DNA of 64,000 bases from assembly GCF_014641555.1 (NCBI RefSeq), contig NZ_BMHY01000011.1:68711-132710 (forward strand), in the 5' to 3' direction. The stretch is from Paenibacillus radicis (ex Gao et al. 2016). Its GTDB lineage: Bacteria; Bacillota; Bacilli; Paenibacillales; Paenibacillaceae. Shown here piece after piece: positions 43,066-51,841 of this stretch (positions are counted from its first letter, which is position 1; the number at the start of each line of letters is the position of its first letter). The notes beneath the pieces are model-generated. The model worked only from the letters and a program-made list of their open reading frames with translations. It was not told where the DNA came from and made no database searches. A program made the position numbers and the translations under genes.

Positions 43066-43352
43066 GGTGCGCTAAAGGTAATATACATAAAGTGTGAGTT
43101 AAAGGCAGTAAGCACCAGGTAATCAGCTAGGAGGGGTTACGCACCAAGTAATGAATAAAGGTAAATATACAGAGGTAGCTGCTATAAGGCAGCACACATT
43201 AGGCATTACACAGTACATAGGGTATGCGTATTGCAGTAAAGTAGCCGTAATCTCCAGTAGTGAATAGTTAGTTTAACAGAGCCTCAGCTAGCACCATTTT
43301 AGTACAATAATGTTCATTCTGCTTAACTGTGCCAGGTTTGTTTATAGGATTT

Positions 43353-43546
43353 GAATCAAAATGTAAAAGTGCAGTTTGTTAGCGGGTTTTTCGGCGATTT
43401 ATGGCGTCAAAATGTAAAAGTGCAGGTTGATTGGGGCGAAAAGCTTAAATAAGTCGAAATTGAGCGATTTAGAATGTATTTTCGCATTTTGATAGTGATT
43501 TTGGGTCATTTTGGCCTTATCAAAATGCACATTTGCATTTTGATTC
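43353..43546. mobile_element. 194-bp ends-only element with 21-bp terminal inverted repeats, IS21-like
   Basis: The left end GAATCAAAATGTAAAAGTGC and the right end read in reverse, GAATCAAAATGCAAATGTGC, match over 21 bases with two differences. Each end has a second internal copy of the repeat exactly 51 bp inward: 43407 at the left, and the inverted copy ending 43492 at the right. Paired, same-spaced subterminal repeats are a mark of IS21-family ends. There is no transposase ORF and no target duplication visible. The surrounding gap (43066-43717) has no recognisable gene. Confidence 0.6.
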
Positions 43547-43717
43547 CTGTTCGGCTAAAAGTGATCATTCACGGATGCGTGTAATGCTTAAATTAGTTGG
43601 TCACATAAGATGCAGCCCCAGAGCTTTGGCGGCACGTAATTACTTTATGCAACAGTCCGAGAAGCGCCAGAAGAGAGTCTCACGCCGTGCTGCGAGACCA
43701 CAGGAATGAAATTGTTC

Positions 43718-43747
43718 TTGCTTTTTTATTTCCGACTGTGATACTAT
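43718..43747 (+). promoter_or_regulatory. Promoter of the FMN riboswitch transcript
   Basis: TTGCTT (43718-43723), 18 bases, TACTAT (43742-43747). The predicted start is about 55 bases before the aptamer. Confidence 0.55.
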
Positions 43748-43808
43748 GCTTTACAAACGTTCCGTTAGTAAACGGTACAAAACTACTACAATACATTAAA
43801 TGAATAAG

Positions 43809-43952
43809 GATCTTCGGGGCAGGGTGAAACTCCTGACCGGCGGTAAACGTTCCTCGTTGAACGAAGCCCGCGACTCTCTGAGCCGACTACGGCAAGGGGA
43901 CTGACTTGGTGCAAATCCAAGGCCGACGGTATAGTCCGGATGGAAGAAGATC
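43809..43952 (+). promoter_or_regulatory. FMN riboswitch (RFN element)
   Basis: The conserved RFN blocks appear in order: ATCTTCGGGGCAGGGTGAAA, CTGACCGGCGGT, GCCCGCGA, a GGTGCAAATCC-type stem (family form GGTGAAATTCC), GGCCGACGGTATAGTCCGGATG and the closing GAAGAAGATC that pairs with the 5' end. It binds FMN and turns expression off through the terminator at 44020. It controls the DMT permease that follows. Confidence 0.96.
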
Positions 43953-44019
43953 ACAAGTACTGATGCGGGCAAGCGCGTTTAATTTGACGCAGCTTCTGTA
44001 CTCGCAGCTTTATTTGGGC

Positions 44020-44058
44020 AGCCCCGATTCGCGTGTTCGCGTGAATCGGGGCTTTTTT
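44020..44058 (+). terminator. Riboswitch expression-platform terminator
   Basis: AGCCCCGATTC (44020-44030) pairs with GAATCGGGGCT (44043-44053), extended by a GCG/CGC step, followed by six T. It lies between the FMN aptamer and the permease start. Confidence 0.93.
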
Positions 44059-44117
44059 GGCGAACATGCAGCCACTGTATGTTGTGCCCGGTCCTTGATT
44101 CAGAAAGGTCAATCATT

Positions 44118-45074
44118 ATGAGTCATTCATTTTCTGCACCACCGCTTGTTCGAACAAAACCCGTTCGTATGGAGTTTTGGCTAGTCGTAATCGGAGCCGC
44201 TCTTTGGGGCATCGATCCTGTGTTCCGCATTTTGCTGTTAAAGTCGCTCACTTCTACGCAAATCGTATTGCTTGAGCACTTGATTCTGTTTGCGGCTGCA
44301 GCACCCGTTCTCTGGAAAAACCGTGCCGATCTGCGCGGTACATCGCTTCGTCAGGTGGGGGCGCTGCTCTTTATTTCATGGGGCGGCTCGGCGCTAGCGA
44401 CAATCCTCTTCACGCTGGGATTGGCGCATGGCAATCCCAATGCGGTGCTGCTGCTTCAGAAGCTTCAGCCGCTGTTCGCGATCGTATTGGCAAGAGTGCT
44501 GTTGAAGGAAGTGCTGCCGCGGTTTATCGGCCCGCTGTTCCTGGCAGCAGTCGCCGGCACCTATTTGCTCACCTTCGGCTTCTCGCTGCCGTTTGCCCAT
44601 GTTAACGATTTGATGCAAATCGGCAGTCTGCTATCGCTTGGCGCAGCTCTGCTGTGGGGCGGCTCTACCGTAATGGGCCGTTACTTGCTAGGCACGATGA
44701 AGTATGAGACCGTCACCTCACTGCGTTTCGTCTTGGCGCTGCCGCTGCTGCTGGTCATAACAGCTTCCGAAGGCGCAATATGGAAGTTTCCAGCGGGTAC
44801 AGGCGAGCAGTTCGCCGTACTGATCAACCTGCTGCTTCAGGCGTTATTGCCGGGTCTGCTTAGCCTGCTGCTCTACTACAAAGGGCTGAGTAAAATTAAA
44901 GCTTCCTACGCTACTTTAGCTGAGCTAAGCTTCCCGATGGTCGGCGTTTTGTTGAACTGGATTGCGTTCAAAGCGATCATTACGCCAGCACAATTGGCAG
45001 GCTTCCTGCTCATTTGGATCACCTTGTTTTTCATATCAAGACAGCAAGACAAGGAGCAGCCGCTCCAACAATAG
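44118..45074 (+). CDS. EamA/DMT permease under FMN riboswitch control, probable flavin transporter
   Basis: 318 residues from ATG 44118 (AGAAAGG upstream). About ten transmembrane helices form two EamA repeats (about 15-145 and 160-305; GAALWGIDPVFRILLLK at the start, ELSFPMVGVLLNWIAFKAIITPAQLAGFLLIWITLFF at the end). The FMN riboswitch and terminator directly upstream strongly imply a flavin role. DMT-type riboflavin importers under the same riboswitch (RibN) are known mainly from Gram-negative bacteria; Firmicutes usually use the ECF protein RibU. It is monocistronic with its own terminator. Confidence 0.85.
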   Translation: MSHSFSAPPLVRTKPVRMEFWLVVIGAALWGIDPVFRILLLKSLTSTQIVLLEHLILFAAAAPVLWKNRADLRGTSLRQVGALLFISWGGSALATILFTLGLAHGNPNAVLLLQKLQPLFAIVLARVLLKEVLPRFIGPLFLAAVAGTYLLTFGFSLPFAHVNDLMQIGSLLSLGAALLWGGSTVMGRYLLGTMKYETVTSLRFVLALPLLLVITASEGAIWKFPAGTGEQFAVLINLLLQALLPGLLSLLLYYKGLSKIKASYATLAELSFPMVGVLLNWIAFKAIITPAQLAGFLLIWITLFFISRQQDKEQPLQQ

Positions 45075-45104
45075 CAATCTGCTAATTTGATATCTTCAAG
45101 TCCT

Positions 45105-45132
45105 CGCCGTTGCGCCAGCACGGCGTTTTTTT
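45105..45132 (+). terminator. Rho-independent terminator after the flavin permease gene
   Basis: CGCCGT, a 9-base loop, ACGGCG, then seven T. Confidence 0.88.
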
Positions 45133-45204
45133 ATGCCTGATTTTTTAAAGTTAAGCATCGCAAAGAGCAGCTCCTAGCTCGCCAAGCCGTCTTGATATGA
45201 CTTA

Positions 45205-45248
45205 GGTCCTAGGACCAATAAAAAAGAAAACGATTGCAATTTAGCCGG
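45205..45248. promoter_or_regulatory. Palindrome and cre-like site upstream of the YesM-type kinase
   Basis: GGTCCTAGGACC (45205-45216) is a perfect 12-bp palindrome. AGAAAACGATTGCA (45235-45248) matches 12 of 14 cre positions. Both lie within 85 bases of the kinase start. No clear promoter boxes were identified. Confidence 0.4.
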
Positions 45249-45286
45249 TTGTTGAGGTTAGATGATAAATAAAGAAAGGTGTCGAA

Positions 45287-47089
45287 TTGAAGGGGGAGTT
45301 CAGATTGGCAGCCAGAAAATGGCGTTTCAGCTACCGGAATAAACTGATCGTATCGTTCATGCTGGTCAGTTTGCTGCCGGTATTGATCGTGCAAATGATC
45401 TCGTATTATGTGTCCACCGATGCCATGCAAACGAAGACCAACGCCCTAGTACAAGCGAACTTGCTGCAAACGTCAAAAAACCTGGATATATCGCTGCTGG
45501 CGTATCAGGACCTATTATTTCAAATCATTACGAATGACGATGTGATTCGGCTTGTAAAAGCAATCAACGTTCCCAACGAGGATGTCGAGCTAAGCAAACG
45601 TAAGCTGATCAATCTCCTATCCTCCTATTCCTATGCAAAATACGGCATCCGAAGCGTCGCGATATTTACGAGCAACGGCTCATTGATCTGCTACGACCAG
45701 CAAACAGGCTCTCCGTATGACAATCTGTGGTCGGAAGCCTCCAATCTTCAGCAGCATCCGCTTTACGTCTCGGCTATTCATAAAACGAACGGAATCATGA
45801 CCGCTCCTGAGAAGATCAGCTCGATAAATCGGGATGAGCAATACGGTTTTCATCTGGTTCGGAAGTTAAGCGATTTGAACGGAGTGAATCTGGAGGGTAT
45901 CGGAGTCGTCGTTGTTACCGTGTATGAATCTGTATTGGCCAGTGCGATTAATTTGACGGATCCTGAAAGCGATACCAAACAGCCGTTCGAAAGCCGTAAT
46001 TTTTTGGCGGACAAGGATGGCACCATCGTGTCCTCTCCTGATCAGAGCAGCATCGGCAAAACGATCGGCGATGTGACGACAGCGGCGACGATCAGCAACA
46101 CCTATTACAATTCCAAAACGGGTTTTACTCTATATAACTTGATTGATCAGAAAGAACTGTTCAACGAAATGTATGCGATGCAGCGGATCAGCATATCGGT
46201 AGGTGCTGCGGCGCTTGTATTGGCAGGAGTGCTTATTTTCTACTTTTCAGGAAGATTAACGGCTTCCATTCGCAAAGTTGTTGGTGCGATGCGCATTGCC
46301 AGGCACGGGGGATTTACGGTGCAAGTGGATGACCGTTCGCAAGACGAGATTTCTACGATCGCACTTCATTTTAACCGGATGATGGTGACGATCAATGATT
46401 TAATGCAGGAAATTAGAGAAACAGGCGAAAAGCGGAAGGAAGCGGAAATACGTGCCTTGGAAGCGCAAATTAACCCTCATTTTCTGTACAATACGCTGGA
46501 CTCGATCAACTGGCTAGCCATTGAGAAGGACGAGCATCAGATTAGCCAGATGCTGAAAGGATTGGCACAAATTTTACGCTACAGCATCAAAGACAGCAAC
46601 AAGCCAGTGACCGTAAGAGAAGAGCTGATGTGGATGGACCGTTATATGTTTTTGCAGCAATACCGGTTCCGCTCCTCGTTCGAATGTGTTGTCGAGAAGG
46701 ACGAAGCGGCGTTAGATTTCTATATTCCAAAGCTGCTGCTTCAGCCGATTATTGAAAATGCAATCATTCACGGTTTTTCGGGGGTGAAGCAAGGAGGCGT
46801 GTTGTCTATTCGTTTCCGGTTCATAACAGATGATCGTATGGAAATTACGATTTGCGACAACGGCGTCGGTATGGATGAAGCCCTATTGACGAAGCTCCGG
46901 CATGAAAGTGTTGCGTTTACGGAGGGCGGCGGCCATTCAAGCTCCATCGGTATTCGCAACGTCATGGAGAGAATGCGAATGCATTATGGGGAGCAGGCGG
47001 AATTTAGTGTAACTAGCGAGCTGGGAGAAGGTACAGCTGTCAAGCTGCTGCTCCCCGCTATGTCACCAAAGGAGGAACTGGCTGGATGA
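45287..47089 (+). CDS. YesM-type sensor histidine kinase
   Basis: 600 residues from TTG 45287 (AGAAAGGTG upstream); TTG 45305, behind AAGGGGGAG, is an equally good start. Membrane helix 1 lies near 20-40, an extracellular Cache-like sensing domain from about 45 to 295, helix 2 near 300-320, then HAMP. The His-kinase motif is AQINPHFLYNTLDSINW (His398), and the ATP-binding domain has ICDNGVGMD and a late EGTAVKLLLP. It is the partner of the AraC-type regulator that overlaps its stop by four bases. It probably senses an oligosaccharide, perhaps through the binding protein downstream. Confidence 0.93.
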   Translation: MKGEFRLAARKWRFSYRNKLIVSFMLVSLLPVLIVQMISYYVSTDAMQTKTNALVQANLLQTSKNLDISLLAYQDLLFQIITNDDVIRLVKAINVPNEDVELSKRKLINLLSSYSYAKYGIRSVAIFTSNGSLICYDQQTGSPYDNLWSEASNLQQHPLYVSAIHKTNGIMTAPEKISSINRDEQYGFHLVRKLSDLNGVNLEGIGVVVVTVYESVLASAINLTDPESDTKQPFESRNFLADKDGTIVSSPDQSSIGKTIGDVTTAATISNTYYNSKTGFTLYNLIDQKELFNEMYAMQRISISVGAAALVLAGVLIFYFSGRLTASIRKVVGAMRIARHGGFTVQVDDRSQDEISTIALHFNRMMVTINDLMQEIRETGEKRKEAEIRALEAQINPHFLYNTLDSINWLAIEKDEHQISQMLKGLAQILRYSIKDSNKPVTVREELMWMDRYMFLQQYRFRSSFECVVEKDEAALDFYIPKLLLQPIIENAIIHGFSGVKQGGVLSIRFRFITDDRMEITICDNGVGMDEALLTKLRHESVAFTEGGGHSSSIGIRNVMERMRMHYGEQAEFSVTSELGEGTAVKLLLPAMSPKEELAG

Positions 47090-48636
47090 AAATCGTCGTA
47101 ATCGAAGATGAGGACAATACACGCAGCGGCATCATCAAACTAATCGGCAAGCTTGGCCCCGACTATGAGGTCATTGGCGAGGCGGATAATGGCCTATCGG
47201 GCATCAGCCTCATTGAGGAGCTTCGGCCAGATCTGGTTATAGCGGATATCAAAATGCCGCAAGCAACGGGTATCGAGATGCTTCAGCAGCTTAAAGAGCG
47301 GGGTCATCGCCACAAAACGGTCATTCTCACTGGATTTTCGGAGTATGAGTATGCACGAAAAGCTTTGCAGCTTGGCGTGTTTGAATTTCTGGAGAAGCCG
47401 ATTACAGCAGAGGATCTGCGCGTTACGCTGGAAAAAGTGAAAGAGGAGCTGAACTTTCAGACGGCAGCGGGGATGCCGGCAGGAAATGCGGCTGCCCAAG
47501 CTGAGCAACTGCTGCAGCAGCTGCTCGGCCGGGAAGACATCGATAGGCCGCTGCTGTCATCTTATATCGGTCAGGGAATGGGCTTGGAGGAGCAATTGCC
47601 CCTCTTTCTGGTAACAATTTACTTAGGCAAACAATTTGATAATGTCGCTAGACACATGCTGCCAATCATCAGCAGCTTACTGAAGCCGTATGGACGTCAA
47701 GCGGTCTGTTCAGTCGTGCAGGATCAGTCTCTGGCAGCACTGGTTCAACCCGACTCGGCAAATAGGGAGCTTCAGCATTATGTCAAAGAGGTGTTGCTGC
47801 CCGCAGTTCGCAATCTCGATTCGTATGCGGCCATCAGCGTAGCGGAAATGAACGATGTCTCCCGGTTGAAGCCTTCCTTTGATCGTCTAAAAGAATTGAG
47901 AAAATGGTTCATTGCCGTCGAAGGATCTGATGTGGTTCTGAATGTGGGGCAACTGGAACGGCTCCAGCTTGAACGCCGCGTTCTCTCGTACCCGTCTACA
48001 ATCGAGAATAAACTCAAGATGGCAGTATCTTCGCATACACCGGATGAAGCGGGAAGGCACCTGGAGCAATGGCTCGACTTTTGCCTCAGAGGGGTCTATG
48101 ATCCCCAGCATATCATCGATGCGTCGGTACGGCTCGTATCGGCGATGCTGCAAACCGTCAGCGGCCTATATGGCGAGCGCATAACATTCGATTATCAACA
48201 AGAATGGCTCCATCCGATCTTATCATCGCAGACGAGGCAGGAGCTGCAGGCAGCTTTCGCAGTCATCGCCCGCCAGTTGTCGTCGATCCGGCCGGAAAGC
48301 AATCCGGTTCCTTATAGCATGATTGTTCAAAAAACGATTCGCATTCTCCAGGAAAGGTATCAGGACGGCGTAACACTCGAGGAGATCGCGGCCGAGCTGC
48401 ATATTACACCGGAATATTTGAGCGGATTGTTCACACGGGAAGCGGGCCGCAACTTCACGGCGTTTCTGAAGGAGCATCGAATTCGCAAAGCGAAGGAGCT
48501 GCTGCTGGAATCCGGTCTGAAAATGTTTGAAATCGCGCAACAGGTAGGCTATCCGGATCCGAAATATTTTTCGCGTGTGTTCAAAGAGATGACTGGCTTG
48601 TCGCCAGCGGAATATCAAAAACTGAACAGGGGATGA
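47086..48636 (+). CDS. YesN-type response regulator with AraC DNA-binding domain
   Basis: 516 residues. The receiver domain (1-120) has the phospho-acceptor in LVIADIKMP (Asp54) and the conserved Lys in LEKP. A middle region of about 270 residues is family-variable. A C-terminal AraC/XylS domain (about 415-512) shows EIAAELHITPEYLSGLFTREAGRNFTAFLKEHRIRKAKELL and the second HTH VGYPDPKYFSRVFKEMTGLSPAEYQK. Phosphorylated by the YesM-type kinase, it probably activates the ABC operon starting at 48749, and perhaps the GH39-like gene sharing the 43-bp element. Confidence 0.94.
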   Translation: MKIVVIEDEDNTRSGIIKLIGKLGPDYEVIGEADNGLSGISLIEELRPDLVIADIKMPQATGIEMLQQLKERGHRHKTVILTGFSEYEYARKALQLGVFEFLEKPITAEDLRVTLEKVKEELNFQTAAGMPAGNAAAQAEQLLQQLLGREDIDRPLLSSYIGQGMGLEEQLPLFLVTIYLGKQFDNVARHMLPIISSLLKPYGRQAVCSVVQDQSLAALVQPDSANRELQHYVKEVLLPAVRNLDSYAAISVAEMNDVSRLKPSFDRLKELRKWFIAVEGSDVVLNVGQLERLQLERRVLSYPSTIENKLKMAVSSHTPDEAGRHLEQWLDFCLRGVYDPQHIIDASVRLVSAMLQTVSGLYGERITFDYQQEWLHPILSSQTRQELQAAFAVIARQLSSIRPESNPVPYSMIVQKTIRILQERYQDGVTLEEIAAELHITPEYLSGLFTREAGRNFTAFLKEHRIRKAKELLLESGLKMFEIAQQVGYPDPKYFSRVFKEMTGLSPAEYQKLNRG

Positions 48637-48650
48637 TTTTCGTTTAAGAT

Positions 48651-48693
48651 CGTCCACCTTTATTAAATATTTCGTATTTATGAAACGCTTTCA
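48651..48693 (+). promoter_or_regulatory. 43-bp control element, copy 2 (shared with 14773-14815)
   Basis: CGTCCACC, 22 AT-rich bases, then TGAAACGCTTTCA, with 37 of 43 positions identical to the element before the GH39-like gene and the same internal spacing. It begins 15 bases after the YesN-type stop and ends 55 bases before the binding protein start, so it likely contains the activator site and cre-like box of the ABC operon. Confidence 0.75.
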
Positions 48694-48748
48694 AAACCAT
48701 AAACTGAAAACGTGATCACAAAGTCTTGTCACTTCAGGGGGGATAAAG

Positions 48749-50029
48749 TTGAAAAAAAGATCAGGTTTATGGATGCTGGCCATGCTGCTCGTATTGTCCT
48801 TAGCGCTGGCAGCTTGCGGCGGAGGAAACGGAAATGGAAACGGCAATAAGGAAAGCAAAGGTTCCAATGAGGCAGCCGAAGGCAAAGGTGCCGTTGAGCC
48901 GAAGAAGCTGACGCTGTGGTTCTATTTCGAAGGCAAAGCACAGTTCGATATTGTGAAGTCGTTGACGGACGGCTTTACGGCTAAAAACCCGAATATTACA
49001 GTTGATCCGGTCTATATTCCATTCGCAGATTTCAAAAAGCGGCTGTCCGTTGGTCTGACCGCATCCGAATTGCCGGACATCGTCATTATCGATAATCCCG
49101 ATCATGCAGCTTACGCGGCAATGGGACTGTTCGCAGACATTACGGAGCAGTTGAAGGATTGGCCGGAGAAGGATCAGTTCTTCGAAGGACCATGGAAATC
49201 CGCCTCCTATGACGGCAAGCAGTATGGTATTCCGCTCGGCAGCAACAACTTAGCGCTCTACTACAACGAGCAAATGCTCCAGGATGCTGGCGTAACGCCG
49301 CCGCAAACATGGGATGAGCTGAAGGAAGCGGCGAAAAAGCTGACAAAAGACGGCGTTAAAGGGATTGGCGTCAGCGCTCCGCAAAATGAAGAAGGCACGT
49401 TCCAGTTTCTGCCTTGGCTGTTGTCCACAGGGGCAACTTTCGATCAAGTTTCGACAGATGGTGTAAGAGCATTCGGGCTGCTGTCCGACCTCATTAAAGA
49501 CGGCTCGATGAGCAAGGAAGTGATCAACTGGACGCAATCCGACGTGATGAAGCAGTTCGCGGCAGGCAAGCTGGCCATGATGATTAACGGACCTTGGCAA
49601 ATCCCGGATATTGAGAAATCGGCTCCAGATTTGAAATACGGCTTGGCGCTCGTTCCGAAAGACAAACAGTATGCCTCCGTACTAGGCGGAGAAAACCTTG
49701 GCGTCGTGAACGGGAAAAACATACCGGAAGCGATTGAATTTATTAAATATGTTGCTTCTCCAGACGTGAGCAAGGACTTTGCGCAGAAATTCGGCTATTT
49801 CCCGGCCCGCAAAGATGTTGCAAGCGATCCTTACTGGACAGATAACGACAAATTGAAAGTGTTTGCCCAAAACATGGAGTATGCGCAGCCTCGCGGCCCG
49901 CATCCGAAATGGCCGGAAATTTCCAACGCGATTTCCGAAGCGCTGGGTAAAGTGCTGACACTCTACTCCGAACCGGAAGCGGCAGCGAAAGAAGCACAAG
50001 CGAAAATCGACGGTGTTTTGCAAAAATAA
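48749..50029 (+). CDS. ABC transporter sugar-binding lipoprotein
   Basis: 426 residues from TTG 48749 with a G-rich ribosome site upstream. Lipobox LAAC (Cys23) is followed by a Gly/Asn-rich linker. The family 1 solute-binding fold is seen in KKLTLWFYFEGKAQFDIVKSLTDGF, ELPDIVIIDNPDHAAYAAMG, GIPLGSNNLALYYNEQMLQDAG, AAGKLAMMINGPWQIP and the late PHPKWPEISNAISEAL. It captures an oligosaccharide for the two permeases downstream, presumably a xylose-containing one given the GH31 enzyme. A terminator-like hairpin follows the stop. No ATPase is in the operon. Confidence 0.92.
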   Translation: MKKRSGLWMLAMLLVLSLALAACGGGNGNGNGNKESKGSNEAAEGKGAVEPKKLTLWFYFEGKAQFDIVKSLTDGFTAKNPNITVDPVYIPFADFKKRLSVGLTASELPDIVIIDNPDHAAYAAMGLFADITEQLKDWPEKDQFFEGPWKSASYDGKQYGIPLGSNNLALYYNEQMLQDAGVTPPQTWDELKEAAKKLTKDGVKGIGVSAPQNEEGTFQFLPWLLSTGATFDQVSTDGVRAFGLLSDLIKDGSMSKEVINWTQSDVMKQFAAGKLAMMINGPWQIPDIEKSAPDLKYGLALVPKDKQYASVLGGENLGVVNGKNIPEAIEFIKYVASPDVSKDFAQKFGYFPARKDVASDPYWTDNDKLKVFAQNMEYAQPRGPHPKWPEISNAISEALGKVLTLYSEPEAAAKEAQAKIDGVLQK

Positions 50030-50054
50030 AGTGCAGCATTGAAAATCGATAAAG

Positions 50055-50092
50055 GGGAGTACATGTGCAGCTTCCATGTACTCCCTTTTTTT
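50055..50092 (+). terminator. Attenuating terminator between binding protein and permease genes
   Basis: A perfect 11-bp stem (GGGAGTACATG at 50055-50065 with 50075-50085), then seven T. As it lies inside the operon, partial readthrough would keep binding protein levels above permease levels. Confidence 0.85.
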
Positions 50093-50108
50093 AAGGGCGG
50101 TGAACAGC

Positions 50109-50993
50109 ATGAGTAAGTTCAAAGAATGGAGAGCAGGCTACCTGTTCGCGCTGCCGGCGCTGGCATACATGCTCTTCTTCGTAGGCTATCCCATCATTGA
50201 TAACATACGGTTAAGTTTACTGGACGTTAACGTCATGAACCTGGTAAACGGCGATCAGCCGTTTGTCGGCTTTGACAATTACACCAAGCTGTTCCGTGAG
50301 GGCGCGCTGGTGAAGGTGCTGCAGAACACGCTTGTTTTCACAATGATGTGTATTGCGCTGCAGTTTGTTGTAGGCCTTGCTTTCGCATTATTGTTCCAGC
50401 TTTCCTTCCGGTTCTCGCAAAGGCTTAGAGGGCTGGTCATGATCAGCTGGCTGCTGCCTGCGACAATTACAGCGATGATGTTCAAGTTTATGTTCGGCTC
50501 CGGAGGCATTATCAACGATGTGCTTCTGCGGCTTCATCTGATTCAAGCTCCAATCGAATGGCTCGTGGAGCGGCATACGGCAATGTTTACCGTCATTCTT
50601 GCCAATACGTGGATTGGCATTCCGTTCAATATGATTTTACTGACAACGGCATTGACGACCATTCCGAAAGACATCTACGAAAGCGCGGCGATCGATGGCG
50701 CAAACGTGCTGCAGCGGTTTTTCCGGATTACGCTGCCACAGCTCAAATCGGCGATTTTATCGCTGCTGGTGTTAGGCTTTATCTATACGTTTAAAGTATT
50801 CGACATCGTGCTGATCATCACGAACGGCGGACCGGTTAACTCTACGCAGATGATGTCTACGTTCGCCTATAAGCTGAGCTTTGATCAGTTTCAATACAGC
50901 CAAGGGGCGGCGGTTGCTAATGTCATGTTCCTCGTCCTGCTCGTGGTCGGCTTTGTTTACATGCGTTTGCTGAATAGGGAGGAGCGGTCATGA
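50109..50993 (+). CDS. ABC sugar permease, MalF/UgpA type
   Basis: 294 residues from ATG 50109 (AAGGGCGG upstream); an earlier in-frame ATG falls inside the terminator stem. Six helices, with the EAA loop ESAAIDGANVLQRFFRITLPQLKS (near 198) and LIITNGGPVNSTQMMSTFAYK typical of CUT1 permeases. The stop overlaps the next start by four bases. Confidence 0.92.
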   Translation: MSKFKEWRAGYLFALPALAYMLFFVGYPIIDNIRLSLLDVNVMNLVNGDQPFVGFDNYTKLFREGALVKVLQNTLVFTMMCIALQFVVGLAFALLFQLSFRFSQRLRGLVMISWLLPATITAMMFKFMFGSGGIINDVLLRLHLIQAPIEWLVERHTAMFTVILANTWIGIPFNMILLTTALTTIPKDIYESAAIDGANVLQRFFRITLPQLKSAILSLLVLGFIYTFKVFDIVLIITNGGPVNSTQMMSTFAYKLSFDQFQYSQGAAVANVMFLVLLVVGFVYMRLLNREERS

Positions 50994-51832
50994 CATTGTT
51001 GAAAAAAAATGCAAGGTGGCTGCTGCCCCTCTTCGGAATCATCGTTACCGCTGTCTTTCTCTTCCCGTTATACTGGCTGGCAGCGACATCGTTCAAGACG
51101 GAGGCCGAAATTTTCCAAACCCCGCAAACCTGGTTTCCGCATCAATTTCAGATCGAATCGTATACGGAGCAGCTTACCGGCTCCTCCGTCGATATATTCG
51201 CGGGCTTCCGCAACAGCCTCGCCATTTCTGTCGGTGCATTGATTATCTCGACGCTGCTTGCCATACCGGCTTCCTACGGCGTAGCCCGCTTCCGTTTTCC
51301 AGGACGCCATCTGTTCGTTTTATTGTTTCTTGTTACGCAAATGCTGCCAGCTTCGCTTATTCTGACTCCGCTGTTTTTGCTGTTTAAGCAGTTAGGTCTC
51401 ATCGGACCGTCTTACTGGAGCACGATATTGGCAAATGCGACGGCAGGTATTCCGTTTGCCGTTATTATTTTGCGGACCTACTTTGTCACATTGCCGAAGG
51501 AGCTGGAGGAATCGGCGAAGATCGACGGCTGCAATACGCTGACAACCTTTTTCCGCATCATGCTTCCTATCGCGGTTCCTGGTGTAGTAGTTGCGATTGT
51601 GTTCTCGTTCCTGTTTGCCTGGGGCGACCTGATCTACGGTATGACGTTCATCAGCAAAGAAAGCTTGCGGCCGATTACAGCGGGCATTTACAACTTCTTG
51701 GGCTTCCAAAGCACCTCGTGGAACAATACGATGGCTTTCGGTACGGTGAGCATCATTCCGGTAGCGCTACTCTTTATTTTCGTACAGCGGTATATCGTCA
51801 GCGGACTGACGAACGGCGCAGTGAAAGGATGA
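50990..51832 (+). CDS. ABC sugar permease, MalG/UgpE type
   Basis: 280 residues with six predicted helices and the EAA loop EESAKIDGCNTLTTFFRIMLPIAVPG (near 177). The C-terminus RYIVSGLTNGAVKG is typical of the second CUT1 permease. It overlaps the first permease gene (ATGA) and is 9 bases from the GH31 gene. Confidence 0.92.
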   Translation: MTLLKKNARWLLPLFGIIVTAVFLFPLYWLAATSFKTEAEIFQTPQTWFPHQFQIESYTEQLTGSSVDIFAGFRNSLAISVGALIISTLLAIPASYGVARFRFPGRHLFVLLFLVTQMLPASLILTPLFLLFKQLGLIGPSYWSTILANATAGIPFAVIILRTYFVTLPKELEESAKIDGCNTLTTFFRIMLPIAVPGVVVAIVFSFLFAWGDLIYGMTFISKESLRPITAGIYNFLGFQSTSWNNTMAFGTVSIIPVALLFIFVQRYIVSGLTNGAVKG

Positions 51833-51841
51833 TCGAATCAT

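Noticed and set aside
43355..43430. Two direct TCAAAATGTAAAAGTGCAG repeats 51 bp apart, considered as a minimal CRISPR.
   Set aside because: Only two direct copies, with inverted partners at the same spacing further on, and no cas genes; the symmetry fits mobile element ends.
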